Assembly (NCBI GenBank): GCA_037127315.1
Contig: JBBBDQ010001688.1
Coordinates: 545,001-609,000 of the forward strand
Reading direction: 5' to 3'
Source: Ascarosepion bandense
Lineage: Eukaryota; Mollusca; Cephalopoda; Sepiida; Sepiidae
DNA length: 64,000 nucleotides
Part shown: in pieces, positions 40,728-51,900 of the stretch
Layout: the number at the start of each line of letters is the position of its first letter
How positions within the stretch are numbered: the first letter of the stretch is position 1
Translations under genes and position numbers: made by a program
The notes under the pieces: generated by a model
Databases searched by the model: none
Seen by the model: only the letters and a program-made list of their open reading frames with translations
Told to the model about the DNA's origin: nothing

Positions 40728-41845
40728 GTAAATAGGCATGTCTTTCCAGATTTAGTGGCTCTAGACACACTTAATAAATTATAAGACAATTTAGGAACAT
40801 ATAGCGTTTCATAAAGCCTGCATCTTTGGTATTTGCCATTTGGCAAACTCACTTTAAGTTCTATTGTACCTATACCTAATGCCTCAACTGAAAATCCATC
40901 GCCAAGGGTTATTTCCTCTGCTACATCCAACTTTATGAAATTAATAAATTTCACAACATCGTAACACATGTGACATGTAGCTCCAGAATCAACAATCCAG
41001 TTACTCTTCTTATTATTTGACAACAACGCATGATGTGTGAGAAGTCCAACAATGTCATCACTAGAATCACTTGAGTCATCCTTTATTTTCTTAGTGAAGA
41101 AAACTTTCCTTTTCGGATGGTTCGACTTAACATTCTCTTTTGTATCAAGTAAACGACAGTCACGTTTAATGTGTCCGTTTTTTCCACAGTAATAACATTT
41201 GGGTCCCCTTTTGTTGACATGATGTTTTGATGCCATGGCTTTCAATTCAGCACCATTTATTTCCTTCTCTTTGATCTTGGTTTCTTCATGCAGCAATCGC
41301 TCAGTCACTAACACCCATTCAGGAACATCCTGACTTGCTTCGAGTGCCGTTACCAACATATTATAAGAGTCTGGAAGTGTAGCCAGAAGATGAACAACTC
41401 TATCTTCCTCGTCAATAGAATCGCCAATGACTGCTAATTTATCAAATATTTCCACCATAGTTTTAATGTGTTCATGAACAGAATCGCCGTCTTTTAGTTT
41501 AAGAGAATATAATTTTCTCCTCAACGCTAATTTATTTGCCCAAGTTTTCTTTTGAAATTGGTCAGCTAATTTTTGCCACACTACTGCGGGGTCGTCAGGG
41601 TCTCCAATTAAATATAGCAGTGAAGTTTCCACCGACAGTACAATCGTCGCTAATGCACGGTCCCTTCTTGATAAATATTTTACGTGTGATGCAGAATCTG
41701 TTCGTTTATCAGGAACTATCTCCGGTTCGTTAACAATGTTTCATAAACCATCCCTAATTAAAGCCATTTTACACTGAACCTTCCGAGTATTATAATTTGT
41801 ACCATTTAGTGGTACCAGGTTACTAAGTTTTGTTTCCATTGCCAT
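40649..41845 (-). pseudogene. gag: copia gag and protease, interrupted by a stop
   Basis: The ATG is at 41843-41845, 139 bp inside the LTR. The first 34 codons contain LNGTNYNT and KMALIRDGL, typical of a copia gag start. Codon 35 is TGA (41741-41743); the same frame then stays open to 40649. Downstream parts: a DPAVVWQKLADQFQKKTWAN segment, a zinc knuckle CYYCGKNGHIKRDC (C-x2-C-x4-H-x4-C), and the protease motif WIVDSGATCHM. The frame leaves the protease region at the overlap with pol. The stop inside the conserved gag N-terminus inactivates this copy unless it is a sequence error. The rest is well preserved, consistent with recent insertion. Confidence 0.9.
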
Positions 41846-41968
41846 TGTACTTTATACATGCAACACAAAAACTTTCAATACAAAAAAAAATTCAAGATGG
41901 CCGAACGAGATAAAACAAAAAAGTTCACACGTGGACATGGACAAATATCTCCAAGACGTTGACGTAGA

Positions 41969-41982
41969 CTGGGCCCATAACC
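41969..41982 (-). promoter_or_regulatory. Primer-binding site for initiator tRNA-Met (internal, half-tRNA type)
   Basis: On the plus strand CTGGGCCCATAACC equals the anticodon stem-loop of eukaryotic initiator tRNA-Met (anticodon CAT). On the coding strand it lies two bases after the 5' LTR. Drosophila copia is primed by the 5' half of this tRNA in the same way, so priming is probably by a cleaved tRNA, not its 3' end. Confidence 0.85.
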
Positions 41983-41984
41983 TT

Positions 41985-42243
41985 TGTTAGGTAATTATTA
42001 AAAATGAAACATAGCTTCACATACCTCGTATAAAGGAGCTTCAACTGTGTTGCATACTTATTGTCGTAAAAATAATGACAGAGACATTTGTTTTAGAGCG
42101 GACAGACGCACGCACAAAGCGAGCCTTTATTTACATTAGAAGAAGAGGGAAGAGTTAGGTAAAGGGAGAGAATCCCTACATAAATTTTAAAAGAGAAAGA
42201 GAGATAACCTTTAACTGACTGACAGTTATTGATAATTTCAACA
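41985..42243 (-). repeat. copia 5' LTR
   Basis: 259 bp, the coding-strand 5' LTR. It would carry the promoter; no TATA box was assigned with confidence. Confidence 0.95.
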
Positions 42244-43104
42244 AAGTGACCCTAGCAAGTCGTACATTTCATAGTACCGCATAAGGGGTAATTCAAGAGA
42301 AGCTCCTGTATCCGTATCATTTGCAACGTGTATTGGGCCTTTCACTCTCTGATCACTCACCACAAGAGGACTTTTGCCGATGGTTTATTGCTGAAATTGC
42401 ATATCCATTGTTTATTTCTTTAATCTTGTTTACAAGTGAGGCAATATTTGGAAGAGATGGAATAACAATTTTATACAGCCAACATTCGTGGACGGATCTG
42501 AATCTCTATGATACTGTACAGGCTAGACAACAGCATCATTTTACTATTAATTGGAAGGCTGGAATTGTACATGACTGTCTGTTAGGTCCCAGTACATATT
42601 ACAGGAGCACTTCTAGACCTGTTACTTAATGTACATTGTTAATTCTAATAAACATGTGGTTTATGCATGATGGGGTTCCATCACATTTTAGTCATATTGT
42701 TCACTAGACACAGGCTAACATTTATCATGAAAGATGAATGAATAGGGGAGATCCAATTCCATAGTTTGCAAGTTCATTTAAACTCATTCTTTTTTATTTT
42801 TACTTGTGAGTCTACCTAAAGCATTTTGTTTTTGTAGGAGACATTAATAATGCAGAAACGATTTATCAGCGTGTTATGGGGGGTTGCAAAACCACTCGAC
42901 ACCGTGTAGGAGAATTTAGAAGGATCCACCACATCTGTCGGTTGTATGCGTGCAAGCAGAGAAAATTTTGGACGTTTGTTACGAGTTGCTAAGTTGAGAT
43001 ACAACGATAAGATTTTGGATATATGCTTATCCGGACTTTTTACCATGTTTCGTGTCTTGATTTCTCCCCACTAACGTTTGTAAAAATATTTCTTATGCAC
43101 CATG

Positions 43105-43349
43105 TCGAAAGCAGATTCTGTCTAGAAAAAATTTCTAGCACGACTACCGAAGTATTAGGCTAGAAATTTGTTGGTAAATTCCTCGCTTGGATCTTTCAAG
43201 ACAGGCCAATAACAAAGGTGAGCACTTTACTGGGAATCGGTATTAATTTATTGCAAATATAACAAAAAAAAAACGAACAAAAAACAGCTAAAGAAATTAC
43301 TAAAAGTAATCCATGTCGAGTTTCTATATTAGCACTGTTATTTACACAC
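43105..43349. other. Spacer; no gene seen
   Basis: No supported feature. Confidence 0.5.
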
Positions 43350-43451
43350 CCGGACTATTTTCATCATCCGGACTATTTTCCACATCCGGGCTATTTTCCA
43401 CATCCGGACTATTTTCCACATCCGGGCTATTTTCCACATCGGGACTATTGT
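43350..43451 (+). repeat. 18-bp minisatellite
   Basis: About 5.5 units of CCGGACTATTTTCCACAT with alternating CCGGAC and CCGGGC starts. Because 18 is a multiple of 3, both strands read as peptide repeats; there is no sign of a gene. Confidence 0.95.
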
Positions 43452-43719
43452 CCTCAACGTTGCTGCTGTTTTTATCACAATGTTTTGGGCCTTGTGCACG
43501 CCGGCCTTCATCAGATGTACGTCGATCTGACTAACCCACATGAAATTCAGAACTGAAACCTTTCTTTAATCTACAAACATAGACATATCTCGTCTGATTC
43601 TTATTTTTAGTCCTGCTCTTTATCACTGCTCAACCTAGGGAATGAACTCACAATTACTATTACCAAATTTTTCGAATCTATTAAACTAAACCGTTGACGC
43701 GTGAGATAATTTACCTTTT

Positions 43720-43772
43720 TGTTTTTTTTTTTGTTTTTTGTTTTGTTTTTTTTTGTTTTTGTTTTTTTTTCA
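43720..43772 (+). repeat. T-rich (T)nG tract
   Basis: Runs of 4-10 T separated by single G. Confidence 0.9.
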
Positions 43773-43930
43773 CAGTTAAGTTCATCCTCTACAGGATTCG
43801 GGGACAACTTCAGGTAGAGGATTATGTTAAGCGGCGGCTTGTACGGAGAAAAGAAGATAATGGTTAACTCTAGAATTAAACAGGTTAAAACTGTAATGAT
43901 CGGGAAAACATCCTCTTATGAGTGGTTTAT

Positions 43931-44046
43931 GCTTACAGCATATCACGTTGAATACACCGGTTCTCGTTCGATCACAGAAGTTAAGCAACGTGAGCCTGGT
44001 CAGTACCTAGATAGGTGACCGCTTGGGAATACCAGGAGCTGTAAGC
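43931..44046 (+). pseudogene. 5S rRNA-like sequence
   Basis: GCTTACAGC at the start pairs with GCTGTAAGC at the end. The internal blocks ACACCGGTTCTCG, GATCACAGAAGTTAAGCAAC and GGTGACCGCTTGGGAATACC match eukaryotic 5S rRNA, including the A-box and C-box parts of its internal promoter. It is 116 nt, about 3-4 nt shorter than usual, with changes such as ATAGGTGACC for ATGGGTGACC and GTGAGCC for GTCGGGCC. No T-run terminator follows. It is a pseudogene or a 5S-derived SINE head; a SINE-A head starts 14 bp downstream. Confidence 0.8.
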
Positions 44047-44060
44047 GTTCAATGACGGAT

Positions 44061-44212
44061 GTGCGTTGTGGTACAGTGGATGTCGGCTTGGAAAAAGTAA
44101 TCAGTGAGCCGAGTTCGAATTTCAGTTGAGTACTCTGCATTCACTTAAGCACTGATACCCCTGGGAAAGGTATTAATCCGTCACTTCCCTCCAGTTATGG
44201 GTTAAATAACAT
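44061..44212 (+). mobile_element. SINE-A head and half body, 3'-truncated
   Basis: GTGCGTTGTGGTACAGTGG (A box) and CCGAGTTCGAATTTC (B box), then the body to GGTTAAATAACATGA. It lacks the hairpin and ACTG tail, unusual for a retroposed SINE, which normally loses its 5' part. Confidence 0.8.
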
Positions 44213-44556
44213 GATTGGGCCTGGAGACAACCCATCTAGTGTTAGTGTCACAATAAAAAAACAACCTTGGTAGCCCTGGCAAAACATCAAGTATTCAGCT
44301 ATTTGACAAGATTATGAATTTTGCTATAAACTGCGCCAGGGTTCCAAATGCACAGAGAATACTGGAGGGGTGTAGTGATTTGTATCTCGGCCAAGGCCGC
44401 AGGACGATGAGTGGTTCCCATAGAGTAGTGGTCAACAGGGAGAAGCTGTTTGTGTTGAACTTGCTTCGCACCCGAGGAATACAAAGAGAACGTGTGTGGC
44501 TCGATGGAAAATAAGTAGTGTTTTAGTGAATCATTATCTTCTTTTTGATTTCTGTT
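44213..44556. other. Spacer with a 66-codon frame of unknown nature
   Basis: The frame at 44314-44514 (NAQRILEGCSDLYLGQGRRT) is not recognised. No domain or neighbour supports a gene. Confidence 0.35.
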
Positions 44557-46223
44557 CTTTTCCTTTAATCCTTTTCCTTTAATTCTTTTCCTTTAATCCT
44601 TTTCCTTTAATTCTTTTCCTTTAATCGTTTTCCTTTAATTCTTTTCCTTTAATCCTTTTCCTTTAATCCTTTTCCTTTAATTCTTTTCCTTTAATCCTTT
44701 TCCTTTAATTCTTTTCCTTTAATCGTTTTCCTTTAATTCTTTTCCTTTAATCCTTTTCCTTTAATCCTTTTCCTTTAATTCTTTTCCTTTAATCCTTTTC
44801 CTTTAATTCTTTTCCTTTAATCGTTTTCCTTTAATTCTTTTCCTTTAATCCTTTTCCTTTAATCCTTTTCCTTTAATCCTTTTCCTTTAATTCTTTTCCT
44901 TTAATTTTCCTTTAATCCTTTTCCTTTAATTCCTTTTCCTTTAATCCTTTTCCTTTAATTCTTTTCCTTTAATCGTTTTCCTTTAATTCTTTTCCTTTAA
45001 TCCTTTTCCTTTAATCCTTTTCCTTTAATTTTCCTTCTTTTCCTTTAATCCTTTTCCTTTAATTCTTTTCCTTTAATCGTTTTCCTTTAATTCTTTTCCT
45101 TTAATTTTCCGTTTTCCTTTAATTCTTTTCCTTTAATCCTTTTCCTTTAATTCTTTTCCTTTAATCGTTTTCCTTTAATTCTTTTCCTTTAATCCTTTTC
45201 CTTTAATCCTTTTCCTTTAATCCTTTTCCTTTAATTCTTTTCCTTTAATCGTTTTCCTTTAATTCTTTTCCTTTAATCCTTTTCCTTTAATCCTTTTCCT
45301 TTAATTCTTTTCCTTTAATTCCTTTTCCTTTAATTCCTTTTCCTTTAATTCTTTTCCTTTAATCGTTTTCCTTTAATTCCTTTTCCTTTAATCCTTTTCC
45401 TTTAATCCTTTTCCTTTAATCCTTTTCCTTTAATTCTTTTCCTTTAATCGTTTTCCTTTAATTCTTTTCCTTTAATCGTTTTCCTTTAATTCTTTTCCTT
45501 TAATCCTTTTCCTTTAATTCTTTTCCTTTAATCGTTTTCCTTTAATTCTTTTCCTTTAATCCTTTTCCTTTAATCCTTTTCCTTTAATTCTTTTCCTTTA
45601 ATCCTTTTCCTTTAATTCTTTTCCTTTAATCGTTTTCCTTTAATTCTTTTCCTTTAATCCTTTTCCTTTAATCCTTTTCCTTTAATCCTTTTCCTTTAAT
45701 TCTTTTCCTTTAATCCTTTTCCTTTAATTCCTTTTCCTTTAATTCTTTTCCTTTAATCGTTTTCCTTTAATTCTTTTCCTTTAATCCTTTTCCTTTAATC
45801 CTTTTCCTTTAATCCTTTTCCTTTAATTCCTTTTCCTTTAATCCTTTTCCTTTAATTCTTTTCCTTTAATCCTTTTCCTTTAATCCTTTTCCTTTAATTC
45901 CTTTTCCTTTAATCCTTTTCCTTTAATTCCTTTTCCTTTAATTCTTTTCCTTTAATTCCTTTTCCTTTAATTCCTTTTCCTTTAATTCCTTTTCCTTTAA
46001 TTCCTTTTCCTTTAATTCCTTTTCCTTTAATCCTTTTCCTTTAATTCCTTTTCCTTTAATTCTTTTTTTAACCTTTTCCTTTAATTCTTTTCCTTTAATC
46101 GTTTTCCTTTAATTCTTTTCCTTTAATCCTTTTCCTTTAATCCTTTTCCTTTAATCCTTTTCCTTTAATTCTTTTCCTTTAATCCTTTTCCTTTAATTCT
46201 TTTCCTTTAATTCTTTTCCCTTA
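44557..46223 (+). repeat. 14-15-bp satellite (TTTTCCTTTAATYS)n
   Basis: About 118 units. The last two bases vary: CC, TC or CG. In the first part the order CC-TC-CC-TC-CG-TC-CC recurs, giving a 7-unit (98-bp) higher-order repeat. Later units are often 15 bp (AATTCC). The plus strand is almost free of G. Confidence 0.95.
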
Positions 46224-47550
46224 ATAATAATGATTTTTCTCATAGTTTCTAAGACTCTTACGTCATCATGGCTTTACTGTCTTGCTTGTTAGCTTGAATC
46301 TACCTTTGACTATAATTTTTATTTTTTCGGCAGCAAAGACCACCTTATAAAAATAGAATTCCTGAAATATGAAGATGCTGTTCTTTTTTTGTATAGACTT
46401 GGTAAATAGCATCCTAAATCTTTGCGGAATTTGCCTTCTGCATCTTCCATATATAAATTAGGATGCTTCGTTCGTTAGATAATGATTGGCAAACAGTTGT
46501 TGCCTCGGGACCAAACTCTCTTCATTAAATAACTATTACGTAACACAAAAATTAATTCGGCTTCTTTAGCAAATAAAAGTATATATTTCTCTTAAATTTC
46601 CAATACTATTTATTGAACATTATATTCAACGTTTTCTTCTGATAGCATCGGCCATCTTTTAGGAAGCAATAATTTTCTTCTCTCAGAATATTCTAACATT
46701 GTCAGTAAAATCAAATCTTCCTAAAAATTGTTTTCATTGGGAAAATTCTTGAATCAGGCCGCGCTGAAATTGCTGCTAGTACCATATAACCCTGTACTAT
46801 CGTCACATTGCAGGGACATACTCGACTAAACCATTTCATCTTAAGGTTTTTTTCGTGAGGAGAATGACGAGATACTCAGCTGGATTGTTGACAAGAGCTT
46901 TCAAAGGGTGGACGAACCTTCTTGTAGGTATCAGTTAGAATCTAATACATTGGTGTCAACTGGGCACTTTAGCTATAGATGTAATGAGTACGATACTGGC
47001 AAGGCATCACTGGTCATTGGACTTCTAAGACCGAAGTCAACAGTGAGAACAGAGGCTTTCTCGATAGGATTAATGGTCACATGTCATGACCAAGGCGAAC
47101 CTTCAAGTTTGAGGACATCAGTTATGGTTTGTCTTGGAAAGGGATGGATTTCACAAAGTATTATGGAGCAGGTTAATGTCCGAAAAGAAAAACACGACCA
47201 CCAGGGTAGAAATAACAAATATATATTAACAAGAAATAACAATTCAAAATGCGGAAGCTGTTAGTATGACTGTCAGTCTGGTTTGGAGTCAACTACTACC
47301 AACTCGACTCTCTCTCTCTCTCGAGAGATAGATGGATAGAAAGAAAGAGAGAGAGAGAGAGGCGTAGTATATATAGTGTAAGGAAGAGTTCATTCTAGAG
47401 TTACAGGTAAGGAGCCATGACACACAGTCTTCTTACCAATACACGCTATGTACGAATGAATACTTATCCGGCTTTCAACACAAGTATGTGGAGGGAATTG
47501 GTCAGGTGATCATCTGCGCAGTGATTTTAAACCACAACTGGACAATTGAC

Positions 47551-47553
<3 letters not shown>
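46224..47553. other. Spacer with one unrecognised frame
   Basis: A 118-codon plus frame at 46908-47264 shows no recognised domain and may be chance. (CT)n and (GA)n runs lie at 47308-47362. No gene is supported. Confidence 0.45.

Positions 47554-47582
<29 letters not shown>
47552..47582 (+). repeat. (GAT)n microsatellite
   Basis: About ten TGA/GAT units. Confidence 0.95.
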
Positions 47583-47584
<2 letters not shown>

Positions 47585-47689
47585 TATCATGTTGGAATAT
47601 TTGGTGAATGTAACATGCGTGAAGCAAACAATTTTTCTCTGAAGACTTTTTCTTTTCAATTTTTTTCTTTTTTTTTTTTTGAATTGGAG

Positions 47690-48040
47690 TAGATAGACTA
47701 ATCTATCGCCCGGTTCACACCCCACCCACGTCTATTGAACAGGTAAAGAGACTCATCCCTTGTTCCCTGTTTAGGATGTGGTTTCCGGCTTTCTCTTTTC
47801 CAATCTTTTTCCTCTTTTCTTTTTTCTTTTTTTTTCTTTTTTTTTTTTCAATTGAAGTAGATAGACTAAACTATCCCCCGGTTCACACTCCACCCACGTC
47901 CGCTGAACAGGTGAAGAGGCTCATCCCTTGTTTCCTGTTTAGGATGTGGTTTCCGGATTTCTCTTTTCTAATCTTTTTACTCTCACGTGGCCCCCTGCGC
48001 ATCAGTGGCGTTACCGCCTTGCTCGGGGTGATATGATTAA
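47690..48040 (+). repeat. LINE 3' terminus with two ~150-bp tandem units
   Basis: Units start near GTAGATAGACTAA and end CTCTTTTCCAATCTTTTTCC or CTTTTCTAATCTTTTTACTC, separated by T-rich runs. The terminus is CCTTGCTCGGGGTGATATGA followed by (A)n. It is the reverse orientation of 4085-4370. Confidence 0.75.
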
Positions 48041-48689
48041 AAAAAAGACTAAAGAAACATAAAATTTTTGTTGTAGGACATGGCGTCCAAGAATTGATGC
48101 CGTTTCTTCACCAAGACAATGCAACACAGAAATAATGATGCAGTGAACTTTTTAGACAGACCAACAAACCAAACTCATAACAAATACTACAGCCTACACA
48201 GTGATTGTACGACCTGTGCACTCATGGTGTCTGCCTCACAACCAAATCCTATCATCAAATTGAAACAATTCGAATCGTAAATCATTGCACCTCGCTACAC
48301 ATTACCAGTCACCCAGAGAACAATTATCGATATCACGGTTCTAGTTGCAACGGTATTTTCCGGTGTTATAAAATTAAAAGTGCATCTAGTGGGTCGTCTG
48401 TTCCGATACACCATCGAAACTAAATAATGCTAAATTGACTTGCCGAATCTGCGTCTGGTACCACGTGCATTGAATGTGGATATGATTTGAACCAGTGTTA
48501 TTATCCACCGACATTTCTACTCACCGACATTTCTACCTACACATGCCTCAGGTGAAGATCACTGAGAATTACTCATCAGCCACTTTGATCTCCACGGAAG
48601 GCGATGTTGCCTTCAATTAGGTCTCTCCGGTTCACTTCATATAGGACATGAAATGATTAAAAAATATCCCCATAACTTCAAAAATGAAA
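48041..48689. other. Spacer; possible Tc1 trace
   Basis: At about 48090-48130 a frame reads MPFLHQDNATQK, reminiscent of the second catalytic region of Tc1 transposases, but too short to call. No other feature. Confidence 0.4.
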
Positions 48690-48958
48690 TATCTAGACTA
48701 ACATAGTCCGTTCGAATCCTCCTCTTTTGACATGAGCTAACGAATCTAGGTCACCGGTGCCCTCTACACAAGAATTCACTCGTGCAACTAGACTGGCAAC
48801 AAGGTCCCACTCTTTTACAAATCAACTTATACAGCTGACAAATCTATTCTATTAGCTTCTTTTCTCGCAATTTCCGCCTTCCATATACTTGCTTTCCTGA
48901 CGACTACAACCTCCAGGAATATAAATGCAATATCAATTCCCATCTCTTATACACTTGA
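48690..48958 (+). pseudogene. LINE-A ORF2 C-terminus adjoining the 134-bp satellite
   Basis: Recognisable in pieces: EFTRATRLATRSHSFTNQ, then LLSRNFRLPYTCFPDDYNLQ, EYKCNINSHLLYT and a stop at 48956-48958. It aligns with the other LINE-A ends but has several indels. Where the others continue into a ~150-230-bp 3' UTR and the GGTGATATGATT terminus, here the first satellite monomer begins within about three bases of the stop. This is the window's only clear junction between the satellite and other sequence. Confidence 0.75.
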
Positions 48959-48960
48959 CT

Positions 48961-51900
48961 CCAGCCCATTCTACATCACCCCGTGTATCTTGTTCTTTTC
49001 CTTTCTCTCTAGCTTCTCAACTGTTTACACTTCTGTGTTCACATCCTTCTCTTGCCCTTTCTCTGTCACCCCCTGTAGTTGGTTCGTCTTTCTCTTCACA
49101 CTTTCTGCATCACACCGTGTATCTTTTTCCTTTCCTTTCTCTCTACCTTCGCAACTGTTTTCACTTCTGTGTTCACATCCTTCTCTTGCCCTTTCTCTGT
49201 CACCCCCTGTAGTTGGTTCGTCTTTCTCTTCACACTTTCTACATCACACCGTGTATCTTGTTCTTTTCCTTTCTCTCTACCTTCGAAACTGTTTTGACAT
49301 CTGTGTTCACATCCTTCTCTTGCCCATTCTCTGTCACCCCCTGTAGTTGGTTTGTCTTTCTCTTCACACTTTCTACATCACCCCGTGTATCTTGGTCTTT
49401 TCCTTTCTCTCTACCTTCGCAACTGTTTTCACTTCTGTGTTCACATCCTTCTCTTGCCCTTTCTCTGTCACCCCCTGTAGTTGGTTTGTCTTTCTCTTCA
49501 AACTTTCTACATCACACCGTGTATCTTGTTCCTTTCCTTTCTCTCTACCTTCGCAACTGTTTTCACTTCAGTGTTCACATCCTTCTCTTGCCCTTTCTCT
49601 GTCACCCCCTGTAGTTGGTTCGTCTTTCTCTTCACACTTTCTACATCACACCGTGTATCTTGTTCTTTTCCTTTCTCTCTACCTTCGAAACTGTTTTGAC
49701 ATCTGTGTTCACATCCGTCTCTTGCTCTTTCTCTGTCACCCCCTGTCGTTGGTTCGTCTTTCTCTTCACACATTCTACATCACACCGTGTATCTTCTTCT
49801 TTTCCTTTCTTTCTACCTTCGCAACTGTTTTCACTTCTGTGTTCACATCCTTCTCTTGCCCTTTCTCTGCCACCCCCTGTAGTTGGTTCGTCTTTCTCTT
49901 CACACTTTCTACATCACACCGTGTATCTTGTTCTTTTCCTTTCTCTCTACCTTCGCAACTGTTTACACTTCTGTGTTCACATCCTTCTCTTGCCCTTTCT
50001 CTGTCACCGCCTGTAGTTGGTTCGTCTTTCTCTTGACACTTTCTACATCACACCGTGTATCTTCTTCTTTTCCTTTCTCTCTACCTTCGAAACTGTTTTG
50101 ACATCTGTGTTCACATCCTTCTCTTGCCCTTTCTCTGTCACCCACTGGAGTTGGTTCGTCTTTCTCTTCACACTTTCTACATCACACCTTGTAACTTTTT
50201 CCTTTCCTTTCTCTCTACCTTCGCAACTGTTTTCACTTCTGTGTTCACATCCTTCTCTTGCCCTTTCTCTGTCACCCCCTGCAGTTGGTTCGTCTTTCTC
50301 TTCACACTTTCGCATCACACCGTGTATCTGTTCTTTCTCTCTTTCTCTACCGTCGCTACTGTTTTCACTTCTGTATTCACATCCTTCTCTTGCTCCTTCT
50401 CTGTCACCCCCTGTAGTTGGTTCGTCTTTTCTCTTCACACTTTCTACATCACACCGTGTATCTTGTTCTTTTTCCTTTCTCTCTACATTCGCAACTGTTT
50501 TCACTTCTGTGTTCACATCCTTCTCTTGCCCTTTCTCTGTCACACCCTGTAGTTGGTTCGTTTCTTCTCTTCCACACTTTCTACATCACCCTGTGTATCC
50601 GTTCTTTTCCTTTCTCTCTACATTCGCTACTGTTTTCACTTCTGTATTCACATCCTTCTCGTGTCTTTCTCTGTCACTCCTTGCAGTTGGTTCGTCTTTC
50701 TATTCACACTTTCTACATCACACCGTGTCTTTTTCCTTTCCTTTCTCTCTACCTTCGCAACTGTTTTCACTTCTGTGTTCGTTATCCTCTTCTTTGTCCT
50801 TTTCTCTGTCACCCCCTGTAGTTGGTTCGTCATTCTCTTCACACTTTCTACATCACACCGTGTATCTTGTTCTTTTCCTTTCTCTCTACCTTCCCCCCCC
50901 CCTTTCGCAACTGTTTTCACTTCTGTGTTCACATCCTTCTCTTGCCCTCTTTCTCTGTCACCCCCCGTAGTTGGTTTGTCTTTCTTCTTCACACTTTCTA
51001 CATCACCCTGTGTATCTGTTCTTTCTCTCTTTCTCTCTACATTCGCTACTGTTTTCACTTCTGTATTCACATCCTTCTCTTGCCCTTTCTCTGTCACCCT
51101 CAAGAGCGTCTGTCTTTCTATTCACACTTTCTACATCACACCGTGTATCTTTTTCCTTTCCTTTCTCTCTACCTTCGCAACTGTTTTCACTTCTGTGTTC
51201 ACATCCTTCTCTGTCTCTTTCTCTGTCACCCCCTGTAGTTGGTTCGTCATTCTCTTCACACTTTCTACATCACACCGTGTATCTTGTTCTTTTCCTTTCT
51301 CTCTACCTTCGCAACTGTTTTCACTTCTGTGTTCACATCCTTCTCTTGCCCTTTCTCTGTCACCCCCTGTAGTTGGTTTGTCTTTCTTCACACTTTCTAC
51401 ATCACCCCGTGTATCTTGTCCTTTTCCTTTCTCTCTACCTTCGCAACTGTTTTCACTTCTGTGTTCACATCCTTCTCTTGTCTTTTCTCTGTCACCCTGG
51501 TAATTTCTGGGTCGGTCTTTCTCTTCAAACTTTCTACATCACACCGTGTATCTTGTTCCTTTCCTTTCTCTCTACCTTCGCAACTGTTTTCACTTCAGTG
51601 TTCACATCCTTCTCTTGCCCTTTCTCTGTCACCCCCTGTAGTTGGTTCGTCTTTCTCTTCTACACTTTCTACATCACACCGTGTATCTTGTTCTTTTCCT
51701 TTCTCTCTACCTTCGAAACTGTTTTGACATCTGTGTTCACATCCGTCTCTTGCTCTTTCTCTGTCACCCCCGTCGTTGGTTCGTCTTTCTCTTCACATTC
51801 TACATCACACCGTGTATCTTCTTCTTTTCCTTTCTTCTACCTTCGCAACTGTTTTCACTGTGTTCATCCTTCTCTTGCCCTTTCTCTGTCACCCCCTGTA

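Larger units (their letters stand above)
37702..42243 (-). mobile_element. Complete Ty1/copia LTR retrotransposon, 4,542 bp
   Basis: Two 259-bp LTRs flank gag and pol on the minus strand. AAGTG is duplicated at 37697-37701 and 42244-42248. Joining the flanks restores CATGTCAAGTGACCCTAGCA, matching a neighbouring intact repeat unit at 37548-37567, so this is a single clean insertion. The element has primer-binding and polypurine sites, the copia order protease-integrase-RT-RNase H, and at least two lesions (a stop in gag, a shift before integrase). High LTR identity (257/259) indicates recent insertion. The copy is non-autonomous as it stands unless the lesions are sequence errors. Confidence 0.95.
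36893..43104 (+). pseudogene. IS630-Tc1-mariner-type transposon, copy 2, split by the copia element
   Basis: Terminal inverted repeats of about 29 bp: CAGGGTGCATGAAAAATACT at 36893 and, inverted, CATGGTGCATAAGAAATATT at 43104. Left of the copia insertion: SRPKAAESSNFAAVYRRVTE (helix-turn-helix region) and ILRAVRDHQSIGTHR. Right of it: VLGLSLSDHSPQEDFCRWFI, LFTSEAIFGRDGITIL with the first catalytic position changed from Asp to Ser (42435-42437), ARQQHHFTINWKAGIVHDC, and WFMHDGVPSHFSHIVH with the second catalytic Asp at 42669-42671. Stops and deletions follow. A TA precedes the left end; no TA follows the right end. Confidence 0.8.

Noticed and set aside
46908..47264. 118-codon frame as a host gene
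   Set aside because: No recognised domain, no splice or neighbour support; possible by chance at this length in spacer DNA.
48085..48135. Tc1 transposase remnant (HQDNA)
   Set aside because: Only about a dozen residues match; no collinear second motif.
48360..48440. Second 5S rRNA-like sequence (CGATACACCATCGAAAC)
   Set aside because: Only a short, weak resemblance; the diagnostic internal promoter blocks are absent.
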